Shown here: positions 1 to 8,139 of the stretch, one piece after another
How the letters are laid out: every line of letters starts with the position of its first letter
Numbering within the stretch: position 1 is the stretch's first letter
Assembly (NCBI RefSeq): GCF_016508255.1
Contig: NZ_JADVKT010000011.1
Span: 6,653-70,652 of the forward strand
Source of the DNA: Acinetobacter calcoaceticus
GTDB lineage: Bacteria > Pseudomonadota > Gammaproteobacteria > Pseudomonadales > Moraxellaceae
Direction of reading: 5' to 3'
Length of the DNA stretch: 64,000 bases
Program-made: the position numbers and the translations under genes
The notes under the pieces: model-generated
The model's input: only the letters and a program-made list of their open reading frames with translations
Databases searched by the model: none
Told to the model about the DNA's origin: nothing

Positions 1-212
1 ACAAACAAACCAAATAAGCTGGCGCTAAACACAACGCCTAACATGGTTTTATGAACGCCCCATTCTTCAATAATCATTGGGGCTGCGTAAGCCATGGACT
101 GAATGTCATACCCATCCATAATCATCAGCAATAAACAGGTGAACAGAATAAATTTCTGATAACGTCCAACTTTGTGCTGATTGATCAAATCACTTAATGC
201 AACTTCTTTCAT
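1..212 (-). CDS. MFS transporter, aromatic-acid/H+ symporter type (N-terminal part)
   Basis: Only the first 70 or so codons lie in the window; the gene runs off the left edge. The start is the ATG at 212, chosen because an AAAGGA sequence lies five bases before it; an in-frame ATG at 218 sits too close to that site. The N-terminus has a short cytoplasmic lead, a first membrane helix (residues about 21-31) followed by DGYDIQSMAYAAP, the loop-proximal Asp motif typical of the AAHS family (BenK, PcaK, MhpT relatives) of the major facilitator superfamily. These carry aromatic acids or small organic acids with protons across the inner membrane. The family call is good; the substrate cannot be told from this fragment. 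Confidence 0.8.
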   Translation of the reverse strand, partial: MKEVALSDLINQHKVGRYQKFILFTCLLLMIMDGYDIQSMAYAAPMIIEEWGVHKTMLGVVFSASLFGLF

Positions 213-401
213 GGTCATCCTTTCTCCATGTTGCGCTTTCAATTATTTTCATTTTAATTATGTTATTCATAATCAATTTACGATTATCGTAAAACAAAAT
301 AGCAATATTAGCCCCCAAAAGTCAAAATATTAACTTTTCGGTTCATCGCACGGCGCTTATGCTCTACTCATCGCATCAAATTTTTAAATTAACTTTTATA
401 T

Positions 402-956
402 TCAAATACTTGATTTAAAAAACTGCTCTAGCACCAGATCCCTTTCTTCCAAACTATTGGAACTTAAAAACTGGAACATCAAACCATCGATTAGGTTTAA
501 CACCATGCTGGCATCTGGTTTTATTGCATAAGTTTCTAGACTAAAAATCAGATCGAAAATCTCATGAAGTAGCCATTTTCGATATTCAACTACCATGCGG
601 TAACTCTGCGAATAAACGAGTTTAATTTCAAATATGGCTTTTAACAGCAAATGATACGGGCTATTAAAACAGACATGTAAACGTACAATTTCTTTGAGTT
701 TGTCACTTGAAGTGTAGTAGCGGTTTGAATAAATGATCGCTAGCACTTCTTCTTTAAGGAGTCTCTTTTGAAAGACGATACACATTTCAATCAGGCGCTC
801 TTTGGACTGAAAATAATGATAAAAAGTGCTTTTGGTTATTTCGGACTCTTTCACAATCAGGTCTATTCCCGCTGTGTGGAAACCATGAGTGGTAAATAAG
901 TGTATAGCCGTTTGGACGACCTTTAGTTTTTTGGAAGAGATTTCTAAATGTGGCAT
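402..956 (-). CDS. TetR/AcrR family transcriptional regulator, linked to structured RNA locus A
   Basis: The protein starting MPHLEISSKK (ATG at 956) has 184 residues. An upstream ATG at 1049 is in frame, but residues added by it are absent from the paralogue at 54625-55173, which begins MPNLEISSKK, so the shorter start is preferred. Residues about 8-55 form a TetR helix-turn-helix (GFHTAGIDLIVKESEITKSTFYHYFQSKE). The C-terminal domain is nearly all helix and has no recognised ligand family. The two paralogues share most positions. Sequence before both starts is also shared (around 960-990 and 55178-55208), so promoter, regulator and the upstream RNA locus appear to form one duplicated cassette. 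Target genes are unknown; the neighbouring MFS transporter is a possible one. Confidence 0.88.
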   Translation of the reverse strand: MPHLEISSKKLKVVQTAIHLFTTHGFHTAGIDLIVKESEITKSTFYHYFQSKERLIEMCIVFQKRLLKEEVLAIIYSNRYYTSSDKLKEIVRLHVCFNSPYHLLLKAIFEIKLVYSQSYRMVVEYRKWLLHEIFDLIFSLETYAIKPDASMVLNLIDGLMFQFLSSNSLEERDLVLEQFFKSSI

Positions 957-1744
957 AGTTTTTCCGTTATAAATTCTTGTTGTTTCTAAAAGAGATACTT
1001 TTTTAGGAGAAAAAAAGGCATAGCAAAGCCGTAAGACTGTGCTTGGCACATCTCAAGTTTTATTGTTGATGCAAGTTTTTTGAGCCGTAATGACTTAAAG
1101 CCTGAAAACCCTAAAGGTTATCAAGCTGCTTTAAATTTTTAAGTTGTGTCGTTATAGCTTTTGGCAATGGTTGCCAAGAAATTATGGATGAGCAAAGCCA
1201 ACTCCTTATATATGGAGTTCTGCCAGAGCATAAAATTATGGTGGCAGAACGGAAGAAGGTTAGCAGACTGGTTTCGACTCCAGCACACCCGAGGGTGTCC
1301 CTCTCCCGTCCTACCGCTACGGGAGGGAACTGGGAGTGCGCGCACAAAACTATTCCTCAGAAGAAATAATCCTGATGCGGTCGAAACAAACGGTCTGCTA
1401 AAACCGACTGGCGATGTAGGCCAGCCCGCAAATGGTAATCTCAGATATTTAAGGTGTCAATGTAAAATTGGCTAGAAATTATTTAAATAGTTATTATTTT
1501 TCATTCAATTACATATTTAAGGAAACTCTTAAGTAATATTTACAATCTGCTTTTATATCATTAAGTTAAAGTTTAAAGTTATAGAGACCTAAGGTCTGGT
1601 TTGGTTCATATTAAATAAGAATGAATAAATAAAAATGAGCAATTACTCTTATGCCTAATCTAAGTATTCAGTATAAAATTATAACCTAATCGACCATCTT
1701 ATAAATTAGGCCGCGTCATATACTTAAAGCGATAAGAGCAAAAA
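957..1744. other. 788-bp non-coding stretch between tetR and the HD-domain gene
   Basis: The left part (957-1480) is homologous to 55174-55700 and contains the tetR promoter region, a conserved block near 1010-1075 and the structured RNA locus. The right part (1481-1744) is AT-rich and not shared with the second locus; it must contain the promoter of the HD-domain gene starting at 1745. No further gene, repeat or terminator was recognised. Confidence 0.6.
1161..1430 (+). ncRNA. structured RNA locus A, possibly related to C4-antisense-like sRNAs
   Basis: Several stems can be drawn: 1161-1167/1171-1177; GTTCTGCCA 1217-1225 with 1242-1250; a long closing stem TTAGCAGAC 1260-1268 plus TTTCGAC 1272-1278 with GTCGAAA 1380-1386 plus GTCTGCTAA 1393-1401; inner hairpins ACACC/GGTGT 1285-1298 and CTCCCGT/ACGGGAG 1303-1325; and CTGGC/GCCAG 1408-1424. 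The homologous locus at 55388-55655 keeps every stem while changing bases on both sides. The 9-nt hairpin loop CCTACCGCT is identical in both. From memory, A. baumannii carries a multicopy sRNA group likened to phage P1 C4 antisense RNA; identity with that group is inferred. Strand is not proven. Short overlapping ORFs here are not conserved in frame. Confidence 0.65.
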
Positions 1745-2185
1745 ATGACTCAAAATCAAGTTGAACTCGCAGAGACATTGTCAAAAGAATCTCATAAAGG
1801 TCAAAAGTATGGTTCTCATGATTACTTTGATTACCATATTAAAGGTGTGGTCAATTCTTTAATCGAGCATCAATTTTCAGAAATCTACATTATTACCGCC
1901 CTTCTGCACGATAGTGTTGAAGACACGCCTCTTACACTCGACAAAATCGAAAGTTTATTTGGAAAAGAAATCCGTGATGCTGTCGATGCATTAACCAAAC
2001 GAGAAGATGAAACACGTGAAGAATATTTATTCCGTTGTGGTTTAAATCCAATTGCCCGAGTCGTGAAACTTCATGATGCAGCGTTTAATGCGCATAACTC
2101 ACATAAGGACAATAATCACGCACGTGTCGATTATTACCTTCAAACTATGTTAGCTGTTTCAACGGCGCAAGATAGGTTGGGCTGA
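1745..2185 (+). CDS. HD-domain phosphohydrolase, small alarmone hydrolase (SpoT/MESH1-like)
   Basis: This 146-residue protein carries the metal-binding pattern of the hydrolase half of RelA/SpoT proteins: His31 in FDYHIKGV, the HD pair at 55-56 inside LLHDSVEDT, and Asp111 in KLHDAAFN, with Asn115 four residues later as in the family. RelA/SpoT hydrolase domains remove the 3' pyrophosphate from (p)ppGpp. There is no synthetase, TGS or ACT domain, so this resembles the stand-alone MESH1/small alarmone hydrolase group; the length is a little short of MESH1 (about 180 residues) and lacks part of the C-terminal helices. An AAGAG sequence lies before the ATG. It stands alone, convergent with the amidase. 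Activity on (p)ppGpp is inferred from motifs only. Confidence 0.8.
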   Translation: MTQNQVELAETLSKESHKGQKYGSHDYFDYHIKGVVNSLIEHQFSEIYIITALLHDSVEDTPLTLDKIESLFGKEIRDAVDALTKREDETREEYLFRCGLNPIARVVKLHDAAFNAHNSHKDNNHARVDYYLQTMLAVSTAQDRLG

Positions 2186-2304
2186 AAAGGTCAAACTCGC
2201 TAGGTTTATTAAGTCTAAAACGATTCACTTTGATTTTGTAACGCAATCAAAATCACCATGAGAAAAGTCTCTTGCTCTAGCTGACATTTACCATTTTGTG
2301 CAGA

Positions 2305-2356
2305 TATTTGCTCAATCCTATTTAATAACTTAAGAATTGAGCAAATTTTTGCTCAT
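2305..2356. terminator. nested inverted repeats between convergent genes
   Basis: The perfect palindrome TGAGCAAATTTTTGCTCA (2338-2355) overlaps a larger inverted repeat made of TTTGCTCAAT near 2308 and ATTGAGCAAA near 2336. It lies between the convergent HD-domain and amidase genes and may stop transcription from both. No long T run follows, so this is a weak call. Confidence 0.4.
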
Positions 2357-2406
2357 AAATCACCTACGGCGAATCTCTGCTTAAATACGTCAAAGGCAGC
2401 CTACTT

Positions 2407-3867
2407 TTACTTATTTAAGCCCTTAAAAATTTCTTCTAAAGTTATTCCTATTGCAAGCAGCTCACTATCTTGATGAGCTAGGCCATCTATTTCAAAACCA
2501 ACTGGCAGTTTTGATTTCGCACCCTTTCCAATGGGTAAGCTCAGTCCCGGTATTCCAATATTACTGCCGGGGTCTGTGTTTCGCATGAGTGTTTGGAAAG
2601 TTTCAATTAAATAGACTTGTTCGTTTGCAAGTGGTGCAACAATTGGTGACGTCGGAAATAATAAAGCATGTAAGTTATGTGCTTTAAAGGTGTTTTGGTA
2701 GAGTTCAATCAACTGTGGCCGAGCTTCACTAATGGCTTTTTCATACAAAGGTAAAACTGGAACAATTTGCCCCGTCGGATCTATAGTTAACTCAGGAAGA
2801 ATATTCAATTTAAAAACTGCCTGTACATCTGGGCTTGAAATCTGATCGACTACAGCCTCTATAGTCAAATTTACCTGATAATCTTTCAAATATTGAATCA
2901 GGTCATATTTGCCTTCATAGATGGCCACAGGAAATGAAACCGCTTGATTAAGTTGTTCTAAATTCGGCATATCGACAGGAATAATTTCGACTCCTGCATC
3001 TTTTAAAAGCTCAAGAGCAATATGCGCCTGCTCATGAACATCTTCATCTAAATTATTCCAAAAATATGAATTGATACCGAGTCGAATTTGATGAGGGGGT
3101 AATGGTTTTTTTCTTGGTTCTTGAGTAATAAGCTCATCAATTAAAATAACATCCGATACAGTATGCGCTATGGGGCCAGCGGTATCCCGAGTATGTGAAA
3201 TTGGGGTAATACCGTTTTGTGAATACCGTCCTACTGTTGGACGAAAACCCACACAACCATTTAAAGCACTTGGTAATCTAATCGAAGCGCCAGTATCTGT
3301 ACCCATAGCAATCGGAACCATGCCCGCCGCAACAGCCACCGCACTACCCGAAGAAGACCCGCCTGCAATGTGTAACGGGTTTACGGCATTTCGTATACCC
3401 ACCACGCCCTCTATATGCATGGCAGTATTATAACCTGTGACCCCAAAGGCCAATTCGTGCATATTGGCTTTACCAACAATAATCGCGCCTTGATCAATAA
3501 GTTTTTGAATAACGGGCGCAGAAGTTTGAGGTCTAAATTGAGCTAAAGCTGGCGTACCTGCACTATTTGGGAAACCTGCAACATGAATATTATCTTTAAC
3601 CGCAATTAAAATACCCATCAAAGCTGGACATGGTTTTCCACTTAAGAGGTATTTATCCCAATATTGAGCTTGTTGAATTGCCGAAGCTTTATCTGTGCTA
3701 ATAAATGCATTTAAGGATTGCTGTTTTTCAATCGTATCGAAGTAATGATGCACAAGCTCTTCACAAGATACTTTTCTCTCTTGAATCAATTGAGTAATGA
3801 TATCTACTGAAGCATTTGATAGATCAAGTGATTCAATCCAGTTATTTTTTTCATTTGTATTTAACAT
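2407..3867 (-). CDS. amidase signature family hydrolase
   Basis: The 486-residue protein has the full amidase signature. The Ser-cisSer-Lys triad reads as Lys91 (AVKDNIHV), Ser171 (GGSSSGSA) and Ser195 (DTGASIRLPS), with the 24-residue spacing between the two serines seen in malonamidase E2 and FAAH. Length matches free-standing amidases; no signal peptide is present, so it acts in the cytoplasm on an amide such as an aliphatic or aryl amide. It is not GatA: no gatB or gatC neighbours are present and the C-terminal region differs. A LuxR-type regulator gene lies 92 bp upstream in the same orientation and may control it. The substrate is unknown. Confidence 0.88.
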   Translation of the reverse strand: MLNTNEKNNWIESLDLSNASVDIITQLIQERKVSCEELVHHYFDTIEKQQSLNAFISTDKASAIQQAQYWDKYLLSGKPCPALMGILIAVKDNIHVAGFPNSAGTPALAQFRPQTSAPVIQKLIDQGAIIVGKANMHELAFGVTGYNTAMHIEGVVGIRNAVNPLHIAGGSSSGSAVAVAAGMVPIAMGTDTGASIRLPSALNGCVGFRPTVGRYSQNGITPISHTRDTAGPIAHTVSDVILIDELITQEPRKKPLPPHQIRLGINSYFWNNLDEDVHEQAHIALELLKDAGVEIIPVDMPNLEQLNQAVSFPVAIYEGKYDLIQYLKDYQVNLTIEAVVDQISSPDVQAVFKLNILPELTIDPTGQIVPVLPLYEKAISEARPQLIELYQNTFKAHNLHALLFPTSPIVAPLANEQVYLIETFQTLMRNTDPGSNIGIPGLSLPIGKGAKSKLPVGFEIDGLAHQDSELLAIGITLEEIFKGLNK

Positions 3868-3959
3868 AGTAACTTAGAATCCATTTAAGTTGTAATTTTA
3901 GGAACTTAGTACAAATTGCCCATTCATTCGCATCCTCAAAATTGAGGATTGCTTAAACG

Positions 3960-4679
3960 TTAATGTTGAATGAGCAAAGCCATTTCAGTGCGATTATTGC
4001 AGCCGATTTTTCTCATAGAATTGTTCAAATGAGTTCTTAATGTGGTAAAGCCAATACCCAGTAAATTTGCCACGTGTTTATCACTTAAACCTTTAGATAC
4101 CAACTGAACCACTTCTTGTTCACGTGAAGTCAAACCGTATTGGGTTGATAAATCTGCTGGTAAGGCTTGAGTAAAATAAGGTTCAAGCAGAGTTAATATT
4201 CTTTTTTCACGCTCACCAAACATTTCAGCATCTTGTGCACGCCAAATACGTAAATCACCAACATCTACACCATTTCGGACAAAATAAATATTTATGCCGT
4301 GATACAAACCATAGGCGCGTAAAAACTCATTGTAATACGGTGTTTTTTTAAGGTCTGTGAGAGGTATGACTTCATTTACAAATGTCGGTTTCTGGAGTTT
4401 ACGAAGCTGTGCAGTAATAGGGTCTGCAAATTGCCAAATACACTCATAGTCCTCCATGGCTTTGGGGTCGATTTTCCATATCACGCCTTCTTTCGATAAG
4501 TTATGCGCTGAATCCCAAATATAAGATGCGGCGAAATCTGCTCTTAATAAAATGGCAATATCTGCAATGATATTTTCACGTAAATTGTATTGCCCTTTCC
4601 CTGAGCCAAGTTTCCATAATATTTCAGAAAACAAGGTGAACTCAGACGGGCTTAAATCTTTTTCTAAAAGTGCAGTCAT
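3960..4679 (-). CDS. LuxR-type (GerE helix-turn-helix) transcriptional regulator
   Basis: The 239-residue protein ends in a typical GerE DNA-binding domain (about residues 180-237: LTSREQEVVQLVSKGLSD followed by the recognition helix and NNRTEMALL). The N-terminal 170 residues look like a GAF/PAS-type sensory fold and do not show the conserved Trp/Tyr/Asp pattern of acyl-homoserine-lactone receptors, and there is no luxI-like gene nearby. It precedes the amidase gene on the same strand with a 92-bp gap, so control of amide use is plausible but unproven. Confidence 0.85.
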   Translation of the reverse strand: MTALLEKDLSPSEFTLFSEILWKLGSGKGQYNLRENIIADIAILLRADFAASYIWDSAHNLSKEGVIWKIDPKAMEDYECIWQFADPITAQLRKLQKPTFVNEVIPLTDLKKTPYYNEFLRAYGLYHGINIYFVRNGVDVGDLRIWRAQDAEMFGEREKRILTLLEPYFTQALPADLSTQYGLTSREQEVVQLVSKGLSDKHVANLLGIGFTTLRTHLNNSMRKIGCNNRTEMALLIQH

Positions 4680-4880
4680 AGTCTGCCTATTTAACGAAAT
4701 CCATCGATTTTTAAGAAGATCGGTTAAGCGCTTCTTTTGAGCTTATTCTTATGACCGATCTCGTCCTTTTCTATAACATTTATGTGCAAATATTAAAATA
4801 ATTTTAAAGTATAATTCCTAATAACACTTTTCCATGAAAAAAATTATGCTTTTTTAGCTGTTGAAATTCTTCCTCTGAAA

Positions 4881-5309
4881 TTACTTGTCGAATAAATACA
4901 GAAGGCTTCGATCAACTTTTCTCGCTTTTCTTTTTTGCTCCATTAGCTTTTCATATTCTTCTTCTGACATTACTTGTCGATTAGGTGTAGATTCAATGTG
5001 CGGTGAATACCCTCTATAATTATCAAACTTATTTTCTCTGTAATATTGTGCTTTATCATAATCAGTCATATTTGACGTCTGGAATAGAACGTCTTTATTT
5101 CGCTCAGCCTGTCTAAAAACTTGATTTGTACGATCTATTTTTTGTTGATTTGATAACTCAAAAAAATCTACTTTCTCACGACTGTTATTATTTTGAATCC
5201 CTTCATCCTTACCAATTAAGATAGAAGGTTTTTTTTCGAAAAAATCATCAGCACTGTACACTGGGCCAATAATCAATAAACTTATAAAAATTAATAATAT
5301 TCTACCCAT
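4881..5309 (-). CDS. uncharacterised exported protein
   Basis: I do not recognise this 142-residue protein. It begins with a clear signal peptide (hydrophobic residues 3-17, likely cleaved after VYSA at about 20), then a charged, low-complexity and probably disordered mature part rich in Lys, Glu, Asn and Gln. Near the C-terminus is RQVMSEEEYEKLMEQK. Just past the stop codon another reading frame encodes a second copy of this motif (RQVISEEEFQQLKK, about 4845-4898), so the protein may once have been longer. Localisation to the periplasm is likely. Confidence 0.65.
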   Translation of the reverse strand: MGRILLIFISLLIIGPVYSADDFFEKKPSILIGKDEGIQNNNSREKVDFFELSNQQKIDRTNQVFRQAERNKDVLFQTSNMTDYDKAQYYRENKFDNYRGYSPHIESTPNRQVMSEEEYEKLMEQKRKARKVDRSLLYLFDK

Positions 5310-5507
5310 AAAATTCTTGTGCTCATTACAAAATATTGGAATATGTAAATTTTATATAACTTTAATAAAAAATCTATTGCTCCGTATCTTATTTTTCCGA
5401 TGCTTCGTCTCCTAATAAATAAACTCGTTTAGCTTGTAGAATCCATAATAAAGCCCGCATATACGAGCTTTTATAAACAGAGTCTTTTTATTTTTTAGTT
5501 TTAGAAC

Positions 5508-5876
5508 TTATATTGAGTTGTCAATAAGCTCGCCAGATAAACATTTATAGAAAATTCTTTGTCTGTAGCCACTGATCATCATTTCTTTTTCAAAGTCACT
5601 TTCTTTGATATTTTCATTATTAACCTCAATTAAGATTTTATTTAAAACTATTTCATATGCTGATTTTGAACTTTCAGAATTAAACTTATGTATTTCCCTG
5701 AATTTTCTGAGTACTTCTTTTTCATCACTTAAAGTTACACCTGCTTGTCTCCTCTCCATAACTTTTTCTGCTTGTATGCTTATACGTTCACACGATGTTT
5801 GAAGGCTAGGAGTATCCGAATATGCCATACAGCCATTTGAAACGATGATACAAGTTAATAATAAATATCTTTTCAT
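5508..5876 (-). CDS. uncharacterised exported protein, possible lipoprotein
   Basis: This 122-residue protein starts MKRYLLLTCIIVSNGC. Hydrophobic residues 4-12 followed by Cys16 suggest a signal peptide, perhaps with a non-standard lipobox (SNGC). The mature part is helical and rich in Lys and Glu, with four cysteines overall that could form disulfides in the periplasm. No family is recognised. It is separated from its neighbours by about 100-200 bp and probably transcribed alone. Confidence 0.6.
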   Translation of the reverse strand: MKRYLLLTCIIVSNGCMAYSDTPSLQTSCERISIQAEKVMERRQAGVTLSDEKEVLRKFREIHKFNSESSKSAYEIVLNKILIEVNNENIKESDFEKEMMISGYRQRIFYKCLSGELIDNSI

Positions 5877-5950
5877 TTTAATCTAACAATTTAATTTAAG
5901 AGATATTATCAAGAACATCAGTTATTTATAAACAAAAAACTCACAAAATG

Positions 5951-5980
5951 AAACCCACTCATTGAGTGGGTTTTTTATTA
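5951..5980. terminator. bidirectional rho-independent terminator
   Basis: The hairpin CCCACTCA/TGAGTGGG (5954-5970) is followed by TTTTTT on the plus strand and by TTTCATTTT on the minus strand. It lies directly after the small lipoprotein gene at 5981-6103 and most likely ends its transcript. Confidence 0.85.
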
Positions 5981-6103
5981 CTAACCGTTTTGCCTGAGGT
6001 GGTCTTGGAACTCTTGGTCGTGTATTTTGTCGTAATTAACAGGGTCGTAAACGCATCCAGTTAAAATAACAATTACAGCAAGTGCAGCAACCAACTTTTT
6101 CAT
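5981..6103 (-). CDS. small lipoprotein, 40 residues
   Basis: The ORF extends upstream to 6190, but the start MKKLVAALAV at 6103 gives a textbook lipoprotein: positively charged N-terminus, hydrophobic core and lipobox LTGC with Cys17. AAAGGC lies a suitable distance before this ATG. The mature peptide is only about 24 residues, so it resembles small entericidin-sized envelope lipoproteins, although no sequence match to these is claimed. It has its own terminator at 5951-5980. Confidence 0.75.
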   Translation of the reverse strand: MKKLVAALAVIVILTGCVYDPVNYDKIHDQEFQDHLRQNG

Positions 6104-6410
6104 TGAGACAGCCTTTCTTTTAACGCAAAAGATTTGCTTTAAGTATACTCCTACGCAATCGTTTTTATTGGACATAATTAAGGCAAACAATTGTTATTTT
6201 TAAAATTATAGCTGTCCTTTAGCATATTTTCTGATTTTTTAACAAAATCAAATCAAGTACTAATAAAAAACTTAAGTCTCAAATTTTTCTAAGAGCTGGT
6301 TTCTCTAGTTTCAATCGGTACTATTGACCTTAAAATAAAACCTAATCGAATGGGAGGCTTTTATAACTATGCCAGCCCCCCATGCAGTTATAAATCGTAA
6401 AACTTCCTAA

Positions 6411-7997
6411 TTAATTTTGACTAAAATCAAACGCGTTAGTCAGGTCACCAGTCGCTTGACGGAAACCAGCTAATGGCTTCAAGTTAAAGCGTTTGGTAAT
6501 AAATTTCAGAATAGAAGCAGTGTCATAATAGGTATGATCCACAAACCCTTTTTTAGCATACGGAGAAATCACAACTGCAGGGATACGAGTACCTGGACCA
6601 AAACGATCACCTTTAGGCGGAGCTACGTGATCAAAGAAACCACCGTTTTCATCTGTAGTAATAATCACAGCCATATGACCCCATTGTGGGCTCTTCTGCA
6701 ATGCTCCAACAATTTTTGCAACTTCTGCATCAGAACTCTGAATGTCTGAATAACCTGGGTGAGCATTGATGTTACCAGCTGGCTTATAGAAAGAAACTGC
6801 TGGTAAAGTACCAGCTGCTGCATCAGCATAAAGATCAATTGCATCTTTTAAGTGAGCAGAACGCTCATTTTGACCAGACGTTGTTGTTGGATCAAAACGA
6901 CTATAGTAGTTGAATGGTTGATGATGTGGCTCGAAATCTTCTTGACCCGGTTCTTCAGCCCAGATGATTTTGTACGGGTTAGCAGTCGTACCGATATTCG
7001 GTGAAGTGCCTTCTTTCAAAGCATTGTTCCAAGCACCAGCATACCATTTCCAGCTAATACCACCATTACTCAACGTATCACCAATAGTAATGGTCTTGCT
7101 AGAATCAATTGGAGGCAATACTGGATTATTCGGGTCGGCTTGGTTAGCCAGCATTGGGTTAGCACCCGGTGCAGCTGCAGAAGCTGAAGGTTGATAAGGA
7201 GGCAAAATGGTATTCACAGCATAACCATCATCCGTATATTGACCATCTTGGACAAACTTAACTTGACCATTTTGTACACTAATTGGTGTTTTAGCAGGAT
7301 CAATTACTAGACTAGAACCACCTGGTGTAGTCACGATAGCACGCATGCTAGCAGGTGCTGCCGGGTTATACGGCGCACAAGCACATACAAAATATTGATG
7401 ATTTAGGAACGAACCACCAAATGCACCCATGAAGAAATTGTCAGCCAATGTATATTTCTGAGCAAGTTTGAATAGGTTCAGACCTGAGCCATCGTAGCTA
7501 CCCATCACCAGACCACCACGGTTGGAATAAGCAGCAAACATATTATTTGCTCCACCATTGATCTGCATTTGATTTTGGTAAAAGCGGTGAACAAGGTCAG
7601 GACCTGTAGCAGATTGAGCAAGACTAACTGGTGCAGCATCAAGGCGGAAAGGTGCGTTAGTTAGCTTGTTGATTACACCCAAATTTGGATCGGTTTCGCT
7701 TCCCCATACTGGAGGCAATGTTGTCAGCGTTGTTTTGCCATCAAAATCAACCTGTGCATTAGCAGCAGTGTAGTTATTTATACCGTTTGCCCCTGGAAAA
7801 TTACCGAATAAATTATCAAATGAGCGGTTTTCCAAATAAATCACCACCACGTTTTGTACTTTGCTAATATCATTAGGTGCTACCGAAACACTCGTATCAC
7901 TTGATGATTTTCCTACATGACAGCCAACCAGAAACATAGGTCCGATGGCCAAAGCAGCCACCAATAGTCCTCGCATCTTTATAGTGTATGTTTTCAT
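6411..7997 (-). CDS. phosphoesterase lipoprotein, AcpA acid phosphatase / phospholipase C family
   Basis: This 528-residue protein has an N-terminal lipoprotein signal (lipobox LVGC, Cys26) and the phosphoesterase fold of the PF04185 family. The metal-binding signature ENRSFDNLFG occurs near residue 56, followed much later by TTDENGGFFDHVAPP. Members include Francisella AcpA and bacterial phospholipases C, which cleave phosphomonoesters or phospholipid head groups in the periplasm or at the cell surface. It is shorter than the roughly 720-740 residue haemolytic-type PLC proteins of Acinetobacter and closer to AcpA length. A tail-like fragment just upstream (8140-8256) hints at a lost tandem copy. 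Whether it acts as a phosphatase or phospholipase cannot be told here. Confidence 0.82.
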   Translation of the reverse strand: MKTYTIKMRGLLVAALAIGPMFLVGCHVGKSSSDTSVSVAPNDISKVQNVVVIYLENRSFDNLFGNFPGANGINNYTAANAQVDFDGKTTLTTLPPVWGSETDPNLGVINKLTNAPFRLDAAPVSLAQSATGPDLVHRFYQNQMQINGGANNMFAAYSNRGGLVMGSYDGSGLNLFKLAQKYTLADNFFMGAFGGSFLNHQYFVCACAPYNPAAPASMRAIVTTPGGSSLVIDPAKTPISVQNGQVKFVQDGQYTDDGYAVNTILPPYQPSASAAAPGANPMLANQADPNNPVLPPIDSSKTITIGDTLSNGGISWKWYAGAWNNALKEGTSPNIGTTANPYKIIWAEEPGQEDFEPHHQPFNYYSRFDPTTTSGQNERSAHLKDAIDLYADAAAGTLPAVSFYKPAGNINAHPGYSDIQSSDAEVAKIVGALQKSPQWGHMAVIITTDENGGFFDHVAPPKGDRFGPGTRIPAVVISPYAKKGFVDHTYYDTASILKFITKRFNLKPLAGFRQATGDLTNAFDFSQN

Positions 7998-8139
7998 TGT
8001 AAGCTTTCCTTAATCAGACTAAATTTAAGAGTGTGTCAGTCTCCTTACTGCAAAAATTAATAGCTAAATAAGTCAAGATAATGACTAAACCAACAAATAA
8101 CCGACAGCTGGATTACTAAGGACGAATTTCTTTTTCTTA

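Noticed and set aside
1270-1290. tRNA T-arm-like sequence (GGTTTCGACTCC) in RNA locus A, also at 55499
   Set aside because: No acceptor, D or anticodon arms can be placed around it; the bases belong to the closing stem of the structured RNA.
1111-1475. Several short ORFs on both strands over RNA locus A
   Set aside because: The homologous locus at 55.4 kb does not keep these frames as proteins, while base-paired stems are kept, so the selection is on RNA structure.
2407-3867. GatA subunit of glutamyl-tRNA amidotransferase
   Set aside because: There are no gatB or gatC genes beside it, and the sequence outside the signature fits stand-alone amidases.
3960-4679. Quorum-sensing LuxR receptor
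   Set aside because: Only the GerE DNA-binding domain is convincing; the N-terminal half lacks the autoinducer-binding pattern and there is no synthase gene nearby.
6411-7997. Classical haemolytic phospholipase C
   Set aside because: It is about 200 residues shorter than those enzymes and is a lipoprotein; AcpA-like phosphoesterase fits better.
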